Shown here: positions 1-5,911 of the stretch, piece after piece | How positions within the stretch are numbered: position 1 is the first letter of the stretch | Layout: every line of letters begins with the position of its first letter | Assembly (NCBI GenBank): GCA_934446465.1 | Contig: CAKSEF010000035.1 | Coordinates: 1-16,497, forward strand | Direction of reading: 5' to 3' | DNA from: an uncultured Oscillospiraceae bacterium | GTDB lineage: Bacteria > Bacillota > Clostridia > Oscillospirales > JAAYXM01 | Length of the DNA stretch: 16,497 bases | The notes under the pieces: model-generated | Database searches by the model: none | Told to the model about the DNA's origin: nothing | The model's input: the letters and a program-made list of their open reading frames with translations, nothing else | Made by a program: the position numbers and the translations under genes

Positions 1-6
1 CCCTTC

Positions 7-23
7 TGTAAAAAAATTTTACA
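7..23. other. Small A/T inverted repeat at the window edge
   Basis: TGTAAAA at 7-13 and TTTTACA at 17-23 form a 7-bp inverted repeat with a 3-base loop. It could be the end of a terminator from a gene left of the window, but it has no GC-rich stem. The rest of 1-92 holds no gene that I can support. Confidence 0.25.
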
Positions 24-92
24 TATCCCACTAAATTTTACCATATCAGTATCTAATATACAAGCAAAAACTGTCGGGGCTTTAACATGGCA

Positions 93-121
93 TTGCGGAT
101 ACCGTGAATTTATGGTATCAT
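93..121 (+). promoter_or_regulatory. Putative sigma-A promoter of the TSUP gene
   Basis: A -35 box TTGCGG (93-98) and a -10 box TATCAT (116-121) are separated by 17 bases, placing a transcription start near 128. The TSUP start codon lies about 26 bases further on, with a purine-rich ribosome site between. Each box differs from consensus at one or two positions. Confidence 0.5.
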
Positions 122-153
122 GTTATAACATAATCAAAAGGAATAGGGAAACT

Positions 154-921
154 ATGCTTAAAATAATTGTGTGTATCGTTGCGGGACTCGGCGCGGGTCT
201 CGGAACGGGTTTCGCAGGTATGAGCGCCGCGGCGGTTATAAGCCCGATGCTCATTGCGTTTTTGGGAATGGACTCATATATGGCGGTAGGTATCGCGCTT
301 GCAAGCGATGTCCTCGCAAGCGCCGTTTCGGCGTTTATTTACGGCAAAAATAAAAATCTCGATATAAAAAACGGGCTGATAATGATGGTGTCGGTGCTGT
401 GCTTTACTATGGTGGGAAGCTACGTGGCAAGCATTGTGCCTAAAACGGCTATGGGTAATTTTTCGGTTTTTATGACAATGCTTCTCGGCGTAAAATTTAT
501 TTTGAAGCCTGTTGTTGAGCCGAAAAAACGACTTGCGGCGGCAACCGACAGGCAAAAAGCCGTGCGCTCCGTCCTCGGCGGTTCGGCGGTCGGTTTTGTC
601 TGCGGATTCGTAGGTGCGGGCGGAGGAATGATGATGCTCCTCGTTCTCACGTCAGTGCTAGGTTACGAGCTGAAAACGGCCGTCGGAACAAGCGTATTTA
701 TAATGAGCGCAACGGCTCTCACGGGTGCTGTAAGCCATTTTGCAATCGGCGGTGCACCCGATATCGAGTCTCTCGTTATATGTGTAATAAGCACGCTGAT
801 TTTTGCAAGAGTTGCCGCGGTTTTTGCGAACAAGGCACAGCCGAAAACGCTGAACCGCATAACAGGCGCAGTCCTCGTAATACTCGGCGTGTCCGTCCTT
901 GCGGTGAATTTCTTCGGGTAA
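154..921 (+). CDS. TSUP/TauE-SafE family membrane transporter
   Basis: This 255-aa integral membrane protein has the two-fold internal repeat of the TSUP (TauE/SafE, formerly DUF81) family. The first half opens with a Gly-rich segment (GLGAGLGTGFAGM, residues 11-23). The second half opens with an equivalent one (GFVGAGGGMMM, about residues 152-162) followed by a 'KTAVGTS' motif. About seven or eight hydrophobic segments are visible. Family members export sulfite, sulfoacetate or other small organosulfur or organic anions; the substrate here cannot be read from sequence. I chose the ATG at 154 over the in-frame ATG at 112 because a purine-rich stretch (AAAAGGAATAGGGAA, 136-150) precedes it, and because the 112 start would add a polar tail and overlap the promoter. 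It appears monocistronic: no partner gene follows on this strand before the separate promoter at 1041. Confidence 0.88.
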   Translation: MLKIIVCIVAGLGAGLGTGFAGMSAAAVISPMLIAFLGMDSYMAVGIALASDVLASAVSAFIYGKNKNLDIKNGLIMMVSVLCFTMVGSYVASIVPKTAMGNFSVFMTMLLGVKFILKPVVEPKKRLAAATDRQKAVRSVLGGSAVGFVCGFVGAGGGMMMLLVLTSVLGYELKTAVGTSVFIMSATALTGAVSHFAIGGAPDIESLVICVISTLIFARVAAVFANKAQPKTLNRITGAVLVILGVSVLAVNFFG

Positions 922-1040
922 AGTCGGATGTAAAAAAGAATAAAGGATCAAGACGGGAATATTTGATTTCGTATAATATATTTGTGTCGGAAGCGCAGGC
1001 TCGCGCATCAAACGTAAAAAATACCGAAATCTCAAAAATA

Positions 1041-1069
1041 TTGACAAAAAGAGGAAAGTATGATACGAT
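1041..1069 (+). promoter_or_regulatory. Strong sigma-A promoter for the leader RNA / SLH gene
   Basis: A perfect -35 box TTGACA (1041-1046) and a good -10 box TACGAT (1064-1069) sit 17 bases apart. An overlapping TATGAT (1059-1064) has worse spacing. Predicted transcription start is about 1076. It lies about 325 bases upstream of the SLH gene, leaving room for the structured leader. The stretch 922-1040 between the TSUP stop and this promoter shows nothing else recognisable. Confidence 0.7.
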
Positions 1070-1103
1070 AAAGTCGCGGAGGAGCCGTTACGGAAAGGAT
1101 TTG

Positions 1104-1223
1104 ATGAGCATGAAGTTACGGTTTAAAATTGATATTTGCAGTTACCCGCGGTGCAGACACAGGTTTGCCTTTTCGTCGTTCGGGCGCGGGCATTTATTAG
1201 GGTGCGTTTGTTTTCAAAGTTAG
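1104..1223 (+). CDS. Possible 39-aa leader peptide ending inside a terminator
   Basis: An ATG at 1104 follows GGAAAGGAT (1092-1100) at usable spacing and opens a 39-aa frame that is basic and contains four cysteines (CSYPRC near residue 12; a GCVCFQS end). The TAG stop at 1221-1223 lies in the loop of the terminator at 1202-1246, so a ribosome finishing this ORF would cover the 5' arm of that hairpin. That geometry suggests translation-dependent readthrough into the SLH gene. No homology is recognised, and the ORF could be fortuitous. Confidence 0.3.
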   Translation: MSMKLRFKIDICSYPRCRHRFAFSSFGRGHLLGCVCFQS

Positions 1224-1246
1224 TTTGAAATCGGACGCGCTTTTTT
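1202..1246 (+). terminator. Strong intrinsic terminator / possible attenuator
   Basis: The arms 1202-1218 and 1224-1240 pair over about 17 positions, with three G-U pairs and one T-T mismatch, closed by the 5-base loop GTTAG. Six T residues follow at 1241-1246. It sits about 60 bases upstream of the next ribosome site, so unless it is regulated it would cut off transcription into the SLH gene from the 1041 promoter. I did not find a convincing alternative antiterminator pairing upstream. Confidence 0.75.
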
Positions 1247-1304
1247 CGTTCTTCTGACGAAGATATAAACAAATGACTACATATCCGAAAGGAGTGTGCA
1301 GCCT

Positions 1305-1397
1305 ATGGAAGAAAAAAACGCCGAATATTCGTATTTCGGCATAAATAGAAATCTGCGGACATCATTAGATCAACAAAAGGGAGGGAGTTGTTTATGA
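1305..1397 (+). CDS. 30-aa upstream ORF overlapping the SLH gene start
   Basis: The frame opens with ATG at 1305 after a good ribosome site (GAAAGGAG, 1287-1294) and encodes a polar 30-aa peptide starting MEEKNAEYSYFG. Its TGA stop overlaps the ATG of the PepSY/SLH gene as ATGA (1394-1397), the classic layout for translational coupling. A short hairpin (GCCGAA at 1320-1325, TTCGGC at 1335-1340) lies within it. No homologue is recognised. It may be a leader peptide tuning translation of the downstream gene, or a chance ORF. Confidence 0.4.
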   Translation: MEEKNAEYSYFGINRNLRTSLDQQKGGSCL

Positions 1398-2908
1398 AAT
1401 ACCAAATGAACAAACTGTTTTCGGTTTTGCTCTGTGCGGCGATACTTCTTTCGTTTGTGCCGACGGCGGTATTTGCCGACAATTCGGCGTCTGCGGTAAT
1501 TGCGGATGAGGTAAAATTTATTTCCGAGGAAGAAGCAAAGGAAATTGCGCTGAAAGACGCCAAACTTGACAGGAGTGCACAAAAAATCGTGTTCACAAAG
1601 GTTGAACTGAGCCGCAATCAGGGGAGACCTTGCTATCTGTTAGAGTTTTACACGGGAACAAACCAATATTTCTATCAAATTGACGCAAAGACAGGCAATA
1701 TTATCCACTGCCAAAAATACATCCTTCTTGCCGACGCAAAAAAGATTGCCGTTGATGACGCCGGGTGTACGGAAAGGGTTACTTTTACGGAGGAAACATT
1801 GGTAGACGGCGGCATTAAAACACCGTATTATCTGCTCGTCTTTGCCGACAGAAAAACACAGTGGACTTACCGAATAGACGCGGTGCTGGGTATTATACTG
1901 GAAAAGAAAAAAGAGGACATCGGCGCGTCCGTGTTTATTTCTGAGGAAGAAGCAAAGGAAATTGCGCTGAAAGACGCCAAACTTGACAGGAGTGCACAAA
2001 AAATCGTGTTCACCAAGGTTGAACTGAGCCGCAATCAGGGGAGACCTTGCTATCTGTTAGAGTTTTACACGGGAACAAACCAATATTTCTATCAAATTGA
2101 CGCAAAGACAGGCAATATTATCCACTGCCAAAAATACATCCTTCTTGCCGACGCAAAAAAGATTGCCGTTGATGACGCCGGGTGTACGGAAAGGGTTACT
2201 TTTACGGAGGAAACATTGGTAGACGGCGGTATTAAAACACCGTATTATCTGCTCGTCTTTGCCGACAGAAAAACACAGTGGACTTACCGCATCAACGCAG
2301 TGAGCGGCGCTATATTGGAGAAGAAACAAAAAGAAGTCTCCGGAAAATCCGACAAGGAGTGGGAAAATCCGTTCGGAGATGTTAAGGAAAGAGACTGGTT
2401 TTACTTCTCGGTGAAAATCGCATATGAGTTCGGTCTGATGAAAGGGGTTGCGGAAGCGGAATTTTCACCAAACTCCTACGTTACCAGAGCAATGTTCGTA
2501 ATGACTATCTACCGCATGGAGAAAGAACCGCAGGCGGGAGGCTCCTTATTTATCGATATTGAAACGGGCGGATATTATGACAAGGCAGTCGCCTGGGCAA
2601 ATGCAAACGGCATTGTTTCCGGTGTTTCCAAAGACCGGTTCGCTCCGAACGAGCCGATTACCCGCGAACAGATGGCGGCAATCATATCCCGTTACGCAAA
2701 ATTCAAGGGATATGACATAAAAGCAAACGGAAACAAGTCCTACACGGACAGCGATGATATTTCCGATTATGCGAAAGACGCAGTAAGCTGGGCGGCTGAA
2801 AAGTCGCTTATGACAGGTAACCCCGACGGCAGTTTTTCTCCGAAATCAAACACGACAAGAGCGCAGGCGGCCGCAGTGTTTACGCGTATGCTTGAAAACT
2901 TAAAATAA
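1394..2908 (+). CDS. Secreted PepSY-repeat protein with three C-terminal SLH domains
   Basis: This 504-aa protein begins with a signal peptide: Lys-containing N-terminus, hydrophobic core LFSVLLCAAILLSFV, and a likely cut after AVFA. Residues 42-160 hold two consecutive PepSY-like domains (pattern ISEEEAKEIAL ... YxxxIDAKTGNII), and residues 181-298 repeat that pair exactly at protein level apart from the last positions, giving four PepSY units. Three SLH domains follow (about 326-375, 383-435 and 445-504), each with the FxD...Y..A.....G...G features and a TR(E/A) motif. SLH domains anchor proteins to pyruvylated secondary wall polymers. PepSY domains are usually linked to inhibition or folding control of peptidases. 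A cell-surface role is therefore firm but the target is unknown. I chose ATG 1394 because GGGAGGGAG (1379-1387) lies 6 bases upstream; the in-frame TTG at 1388 would sit too close. Confidence 0.9.
   Translation: MKYQMNKLFSVLLCAAILLSFVPTAVFADNSASAVIADEVKFISEEEAKEIALKDAKLDRSAQKIVFTKVELSRNQGRPCYLLEFYTGTNQYFYQIDAKTGNIIHCQKYILLADAKKIAVDDAGCTERVTFTEETLVDGGIKTPYYLLVFADRKTQWTYRIDAVLGIILEKKKEDIGASVFISEEEAKEIALKDAKLDRSAQKIVFTKVELSRNQGRPCYLLEFYTGTNQYFYQIDAKTGNIIHCQKYILLADAKKIAVDDAGCTERVTFTEETLVDGGIKTPYYLLVFADRKTQWTYRINAVSGAILEKKQKEVSGKSDKEWENPFGDVKERDWFYFSVKIAYEFGLMKGVAEAEFSPNSYVTRAMFVMTIYRMEKEPQAGGSLFIDIETGGYYDKAVAWANANGIVSGVSKDRFAPNEPITREQMAAIISRYAKFKGYDIKANGNKSYTDSDDISDYAKDAVSWAAEKSLMTGNPDGSFSPKSNTTRAQAAAVFTRMLENLK
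1517..1872 (+). repeat. Copy 1 of 356-bp in-frame repeat (double-PepSY module)
   Basis: This segment recurs at 1934-2289 (offset 417 bp, in frame). Reading the two side by side I see three differences: TCC/TCT, ACA/ACC and GGC/GGT codons, all silent. It encodes residues 42-160 of the SLH protein. A 61-bp unique linker separates the copies. Confidence 0.95.
1934..2289 (+). repeat. Copy 2 of 356-bp in-frame repeat (double-PepSY module)
   Basis: Partner of 1517-1872, differing at three silent positions. After it the sequence diverges at once into the linker leading to the SLH domains. Confidence 0.95.
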
Positions 2909-2953
2909 ACCGCGGGATAGGGCGGTTTTCGGCGAAAAGTCCCCAAAACGGCA

Positions 2954-2979
2954 ATGCGCCCGACTTTTGTCGGGCGCAT
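2954..2979 (+). terminator. Perfect 11-bp hairpin after the SLH gene
   Basis: ATGCGCCCGAC (2954-2964) and GTCGGGCGCAT (2969-2979) pair perfectly around a TTTT loop, 45 bases after the SLH stop codon. It lacks a T-run on the plus strand; on the minus strand a short TTTT follows. It is probably the transcription end or an RNA-stabilising hairpin of the SLH gene. Confidence 0.6.
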
Positions 2980-3015
2980 CTGCGCGGATAAGTTTCGCGG
3001 CAAATAACTCTGGTT

Positions 3016-3117
3016 TTAACAGAAACTTTTTAAGCGGGGCAACTTGTGATTAAGAATTATACAACAGCCACTCCGTTCTTTCAATAAAAATGATGTGTGC
3101 CTGTACCTGCATTTCAT
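3016..3117 (-). CDS. Possible 33-aa small protein with a strong ribosome site
   Basis: On the minus strand an ATG (3117-3115) follows AAGGGAGGG at 6-7 bases spacing, one of the best ribosome sites in the window. It opens a 33-aa basic, Cys-containing frame (MKCRYRHTSFLL... ending KSFC) closed by TAA at 3018-3016. Directly upstream on the same strand are the stem-loop elements at 3142-3274, so this could be a small gene or peptide under a structured leader. No homology is recognised and the amino-acid make-up is not persuasive on its own. Confidence 0.3.
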   Translation of the reverse strand: MKCRYRHTSFLLKERSGCCIILNHKLPRLKSFC

Positions 3118-3141
3118 AATAACCCTCCCTTATATAAACAA

Positions 3142-3218
3142 AAGCCGCAGAAACGCATGCAGACAACTACGGGCTTTCCGCCTTGTATTGCCTGCAATAC
3201 GGCACGTCTCTGCGGCTT
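3142..3218 (-). repeat. 77-bp inverted-repeat element with inner hairpin
   Basis: AAGCCGCAGA (3142-3151) and TCTGCGGCTT (3209-3218) form a perfect 10-bp outer stem. Inside is a second perfect hairpin (GTATTG 3185-3190, loop CCTG, CAATAC 3195-3200). Read on the minus strand the outer stem is followed by TTTTGTTT, like a terminator, and then by the ribosome site of the 33-aa ORF. It could be a cis-regulatory RNA, a terminator, or a small palindromic (MITE-like) repeat. I see no second copy in the window and no clear target-site duplication. Confidence 0.45.
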
Positions 3219-3250
3219 ACTTGCAAGAGCAATAAAATTTTAATTACGGA

Positions 3251-3274
3251 GGCCGTAACCTTCATGTTACGACC
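3251..3274 (-). other. 9-bp stem-loop fully paired only as minus-strand RNA
   Basis: GGCCGTAAC (3251-3259) and GTTACGACC (3266-3274) flank a 6-base loop. As plus-strand RNA one position is a C-A mismatch; as minus-strand RNA it becomes a U-G pair, so all nine positions pair. It may be the upstream stem of the same minus-strand leader as 3142-3218. Confidence 0.35.
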
Positions 3275-3629
3275 ATGGCATATCACATACTGTTTTGTTT
3301 TTGCCGTCCCCATTTTTGCGGAAAATTTCGTTTGACCGCGGTGTTTTTATTTCGCACGGGGATTCTGCTCGGTAATATGTAATTATATGGTGCGGATACG
3401 TTTTTGCGTGCGAATTTTAAAAAGAAATACATATAATGGAGAAATAAAATGCTCGCGGCCGCAACAGTGTCGGCACTTCTGAGCCGAAGCAAACCGCAAA
3501 CGAACATTTTCCCCGTTTGTTTTTGCAAAACTATGCGTTATCCGATTTTATGCGGGAAGATGCTTCAACACAATTTTTGTACCGTTTTGTACCTGCTGTA
3601 TATTATTCGGCAATATAGGGCGGTACATG

Positions 3630-3665
3630 AGCAGAAACACCGCAATAAATTGCGGTGTTTCTGCT
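3630..3665 (-). terminator. 17-bp perfect hairpin after tRNA-Ser
   Basis: AGCAGAAACACCGCAAT (3630-3646) is mirrored exactly by 3649-3665 with only AA between; in practice the loop opens a few pairs. It begins one base past the encoded CCA of the tRNA and is probably its transcription end, though no long T-run follows on the minus strand. Confidence 0.6.
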
Positions 3666-3666
3666 T

Positions 3667-3758
3667 TGGCGGAGAAGGGGAGATTCGAACTCCCGCACCG
3701 CTTTCGCGACCTACGCCCTTAGCAGGGGCGCCTCTTCGACCAGCTTGAGTACTTCTCC
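3667..3758 (-). tRNA. tRNA-Ser (anticodon GCU, reads AGC/AGU)
   Basis: On the minus strand, GGAGAAG (3758-3752) pairs with CTTCTCC (3677-3671), followed by discriminator G and an encoded CCA (3669-3667). The D-loop GCTGGTCGAAGAGG, a long class II variable arm (GTCGCGAAAGCGGTGC region) and the T-loop GTTCGAATC are all present. The anticodon is GCT at 3723-3721. The long variable arm and G73 are serine tRNA hallmarks. Confidence 0.97.
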
Positions 3759-3801
3759 GTGCCGAAAATTAAAAAGGTATTCTCTTTTCAGTTGCCTAAC
3801 C

Positions 3802-3830
3802 ATTATAAAGCAAAAATACCGCCGAGTCAA
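3802..3830 (-). promoter_or_regulatory. Promoter of tRNA-Ser
   Basis: Read on the minus strand, TTGACT (3830-3825) and a perfect TATAAT (3807-3802) are exactly 17 bases apart. The tRNA 5' end lies about 44 bases downstream. This is a near-consensus sigma-A promoter. Confidence 0.85.
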
Positions 3831-3848
3831 GTGCTTTTTAAAAATATC

Positions 3849-3869
3849 CCCGTGCATTTTTTGCACGGG
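3849..3869 (-). terminator. Terminator of the alcohol dehydrogenase gene
   Basis: CCCGTGCA (3849-3856) and TGCACGGG (3862-3869) form a perfect 8-bp stem with a 5-base loop, 8 bases past the dehydrogenase stop codon on the minus strand. It is followed there by GGATATTTTTAAAA. Confidence 0.8.
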
Positions 3870-3877
3870 AATGCTTT

Positions 3878-4981
3878 TTATCGTATATATTTCTTGAACA
3901 TATCATATGCGTCCGAGAGCTCAGGCTCAAAAAGCGCTTTCTTCGCGCTTGCGCCGTTCAGTCCGATTCTGGCGTATTTCATGACGTTATCGCGCGAGAA
4001 ACGTCTGTCGCACGGTACCGCATTGAGAATGAGATTTTCAAATTCCTCGGTTGACTTAACTCCGCACAGCCGCAGAACTCTTGAGACGCGGTTTTGCGAT
4101 GTGCTCTCCATATATCTGAGAAAATCGGGGAGAAAATATGCGTTCGCCTCTCCGTGAGGGATTCCCTCAAAATACGTGAGCGGATAGCCGAAGCTGTGTA
4201 CAAAGCTCGTTCCCGTAACCGAAATTACAAGACCTGCAAGCATTGAGCCGAGCAGGAGCTTTTCGCGGAGCGCAACGTCGAGCTTTCCCTCGGCGAGTGA
4301 AGAAAGTCCGCGCCCGACAAAAAGCATGGCCTTTTCGGCGAGTGCGTCCGATATAACGGTAGCGCCTTTTGCAAAGTACCCCTCGACTGAATGGGAGAGA
4401 GCATCAACCGCCGTTGCCGCCGTGATTGATTTTGAGAGCGTGAGCGTATATTCCGGGTCGAGAAGAGCGACCTTCGGGAAAATTTTAGGTGTTTTGAGAG
4501 TTTTCTTATTCTGTATTGAATGAACGGTAAGCACAGAATACTGCGTAACCTCGCTCCCCGTACCCGCCGTTGTCGGTATCGCGATTATCGGGAGCGGGTC
4601 CGAGAGCATGGCGTTTTCGTCATAAAGCGTTTTGACGTCCATATGAGGATTGGCGGCAAAAACCGCCGCGGCCTTTGAAGCATCGAGCGGAGAGCCTCCG
4701 CCTACGCCGATAATAAATTCCGCCTTCGTCTCGCGGGCATAGGTGCCGGCCTCAAGACACGTTTCAACGGTCGGGTTCTGCTCCGTTCTGTCAAAGACCG
4801 AGAAAGCCACGCCCTGCGCTGTCAGGATATTTTGCAGGTCATCGAGCACACCGCAGAGTCTTGCCGAGGATTTACCGCACACTATAAGGCACTTCCTGCC
4901 GAAGCGCGAGTATCCGTCATACTCTCTTACGCACCCGCGCGAAGAGATTATCTCAACAGGATTGCAAAAAAGTCTGTTCAT
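3878..4981 (-). CDS. Iron-containing (group III) alcohol dehydrogenase
   Basis: This 367-aa cytoplasmic NAD(P)-dependent oxidoreductase belongs to the iron-dependent ADH family, which interconverts alcohols and aldehydes or ketones; 367-390 aa is the usual length. The N-terminal dinucleotide domain has GGGSPLDASK (94-103) and TTAGTGSE (137-144). The C-terminal helical domain supplies the metal ligands, predicted as Asp193 and His197 (in AVDALSHSVE), His262 (VHSFGYP) and His276 (PHGEAN), matching the FucO spacing. The second His of the usual HxxxH motif is Tyr266 here. The exact substrate cannot be told. A consensus-like promoter sits upstream (5019-5047) and a terminator follows, so it is probably transcribed alone despite lying 73 bp behind the pdaA-like gene. 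The ribosome site AGGAAAGG is rather far (13 bases) from the ATG, but no better start is visible. Confidence 0.92.
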   Translation of the reverse strand: MNRLFCNPVEIISSRGCVREYDGYSRFGRKCLIVCGKSSARLCGVLDDLQNILTAQGVAFSVFDRTEQNPTVETCLEAGTYARETKAEFIIGVGGGSPLDASKAAAVFAANPHMDVKTLYDENAMLSDPLPIIAIPTTAGTGSEVTQYSVLTVHSIQNKKTLKTPKIFPKVALLDPEYTLTLSKSITAATAVDALSHSVEGYFAKGATVISDALAEKAMLFVGRGLSSLAEGKLDVALREKLLLGSMLAGLVISVTGTSFVHSFGYPLTYFEGIPHGEANAYFLPDFLRYMESTSQNRVSRVLRLCGVKSTEEFENLILNAVPCDRRFSRDNVMKYARIGLNGASAKKALFEPELSDAYDMFKKYIR

Positions 4982-5018
4982 TGTCCGATGACCGCCTTTC
5001 CTTTGTATCTTATATGTG

Positions 5019-5047
5019 ATTATATATGAAAAAATAAAAAAAGTAAA
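5019..5047 (-). promoter_or_regulatory. Promoter of the alcohol dehydrogenase gene
   Basis: On the minus strand TTTACT (5047-5042) and TATAAT (5024-5019) are 17 bases apart. They lie in a T-rich stretch just after the pdaA-like stop codon, giving a transcript start about 30 bases before the dehydrogenase ATG. Confidence 0.65.
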
Positions 5048-5054
5048 GTGCTTA

Positions 5055-5861
5055 TCAATCGGCGGTAAGACGGAGTTCCTCGATGCTCCTGAACGTATAA
5101 CCCATACCCTCCCAGCGCGTCAGAAGCTCATCGAGTATCTCGCCGTTCGTTTTCGACGTGCTGTGCAAAAGCACGATTGCACCCGGGTGAATCCTCTCGG
5201 TCAGCTTTTTGAACGCCTCTTCATGCGAGGGCTGTTTGTTTTCGTACCAATCAACGTATGCAAGGCTCCAAAATACGGTTGTATATCCCATCTCATGGGC
5301 CATTTTGAGATTATCTTCGGAATACTTCCCCTGCGGAGGACGGTAAAACTTTTTCATGTCCGTGCCTGTAACGGCTTTGTACTTTTCTTCGAGAACGGAG
5401 AGCTCGTTCTTGAATTTGTCCTTACTGCTTATGACAGACATATCGGGGTGAGTGGCCGTATGATTTCCGACTGTGTGCCCCTCGCTTACCATGCGCTTTA
5501 CAAGCTCGGGTTCGCGGTCGATAAAATTCCCGACAAGAAAGAATGCGGCGGGGACGTTGTGCTTTTTGAGCGCGTCTAAGATTTTCGGCGTGTTGCCGTT
5601 TTCAAAGCCGGCGTCAAAGGTGAGGTATATCACCTTTTCGTTCTCATTCCCGACAAAATGCGCGTCATAGCCGTTGAGAAACTCCTGTGAGGCATTGCCG
5701 ACAGGCGTTTTTCCCGGCGTCTGAAAGCTCAGTCCCCAATTTGCCGACGAGCCTGCGGCGGTCTCGACCGCATCACCGCCCGAGAACTTCGGCAGGGCGC
5801 AGAAAACGAGCACGGCAAAGAGAAAAAATGCAATCGTGCGCTTGTGTATCCGTATTACCAT
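5055..5861 (-). CDS. pdaA: PdaA-like peptidoglycan (muramic-lactam) deacetylase
   Basis: This 268-aa protein has an N-terminal membrane/signal segment (IAFFLFAVLVFCALP, about residues 10-24) and a NodB polysaccharide-deacetylase domain (about 75-262). Motifs are YLTFDAGFENGNTPKIL (residues 79-95, catalytic Asp83), the metal site HTATH (His134, His138), RPPQGKYS (174-181), and LLHS (His233). The wording TFD-x-G-x-ENG, FWSLAYVDW and HPGAIVLLH is close to my memory of Bacillus PdaA, which removes the acetyl group from N-acetylmuramic acid before lactam formation in spore cortex. As in PdaA the second Asp of the general NodB motif is missing (Ala84). Length also fits. GAGGAAGG lies 7 bases before the ATG. 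It is divergent from prmA; no spore-sigma promoter could be firmly identified upstream. Another extracytoplasmic glycan deacetylase role remains possible. Confidence 0.85.
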   Translation of the reverse strand: MVIRIHKRTIAFFLFAVLVFCALPKFSGGDAVETAAGSSANWGLSFQTPGKTPVGNASQEFLNGYDAHFVGNENEKVIYLTFDAGFENGNTPKILDALKKHNVPAAFFLVGNFIDREPELVKRMVSEGHTVGNHTATHPDMSVISSKDKFKNELSVLEEKYKAVTGTDMKKFYRPPQGKYSEDNLKMAHEMGYTTVFWSLAYVDWYENKQPSHEEAFKKLTERIHPGAIVLLHSTSKTNGEILDELLTRWEGMGYTFRSIEELRLTAD

Positions 5862-5911
5862 ATAAACACCTTCCTCTGCTTTGAGAATATGAATACGCCT
5901 CGGTAAATATG

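Larger units (their letters stand above)
1076..1246 (+). ncRNA. ~170-nt leader or small RNA with its own promoter and terminator
   Basis: The span runs from the predicted start of the 1041-1069 promoter to the T-run of a strong intrinsic terminator. It could be a free small RNA or a 5' leader whose terminator controls the SLH gene downstream. I looked for signatures of common riboswitches (TPP, FMN, SAM, cobalamin, lysine, c-di-GMP, ZTP, fluoride, THF), the T-box sequence, 6S and SRP RNA, and recognised none. It also contains a 39-codon ORF with a ribosome site, described separately, so a coding leader is equally possible. The boundaries are inferred from the promoter and terminator only. Confidence 0.4.
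2980..3629. other. 650-bp spacer without a normal-sized gene
   Basis: Apart from the inverted-repeat element, the hairpin and the possible 33-aa minus-strand ORF listed separately, no coding region is supported here. There are AT-rich TATAAT-like boxes on both strands near 3380-3440 without good -35 partners. A weak hairpin (CAAACG 3497-3502, CGTTTG 3514-3519) is followed by T5. The plus-strand frame opening at 3449 runs through a terminator and the antisense of a tRNA and is not a gene. Confidence 0.5.

Noticed and set aside
658..1047. 129-aa minus-strand ORF
   Set aside because: Antisense to the TSUP gene, with no ribosome site and no recognisable domain.
780..1223. 147-aa plus-strand ORF overlapping the end of the TSUP gene
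   Set aside because: It overlaps the better supported TSUP frame and crosses a strong promoter. Only its last 39 codons, from the ATG at 1104 with a ribosome site, are worth keeping.
1076..1246. T-box, 6S RNA or SRP RNA
   Set aside because: No AGGGTGG T-box sequence, no SRP loop signature and no long closing stem between the 5' and 3' ends as in 6S RNA.
1517..2289. CRISPR-like or mobile-element reading of the repeats in the SLH and lyase genes
   Set aside because: The repeats are long, only two copies each, in frame and protein-coding, with no spacers, terminal inverted repeats or transposase.
3449..3748. 99-aa plus-strand ORF with GGAG before the ATG
   Set aside because: It runs through the tRNA hairpin and the full antisense of tRNA-Ser; the GGEGEIRTPAPLSRP ending is the translation of an antisense tRNA.
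5862..5911. Sporulation (sigma G/E) promoter for the pdaA-like gene
   Set aside because: CATAT-like boxes are present on the minus strand but do not match either consensus well enough to call.
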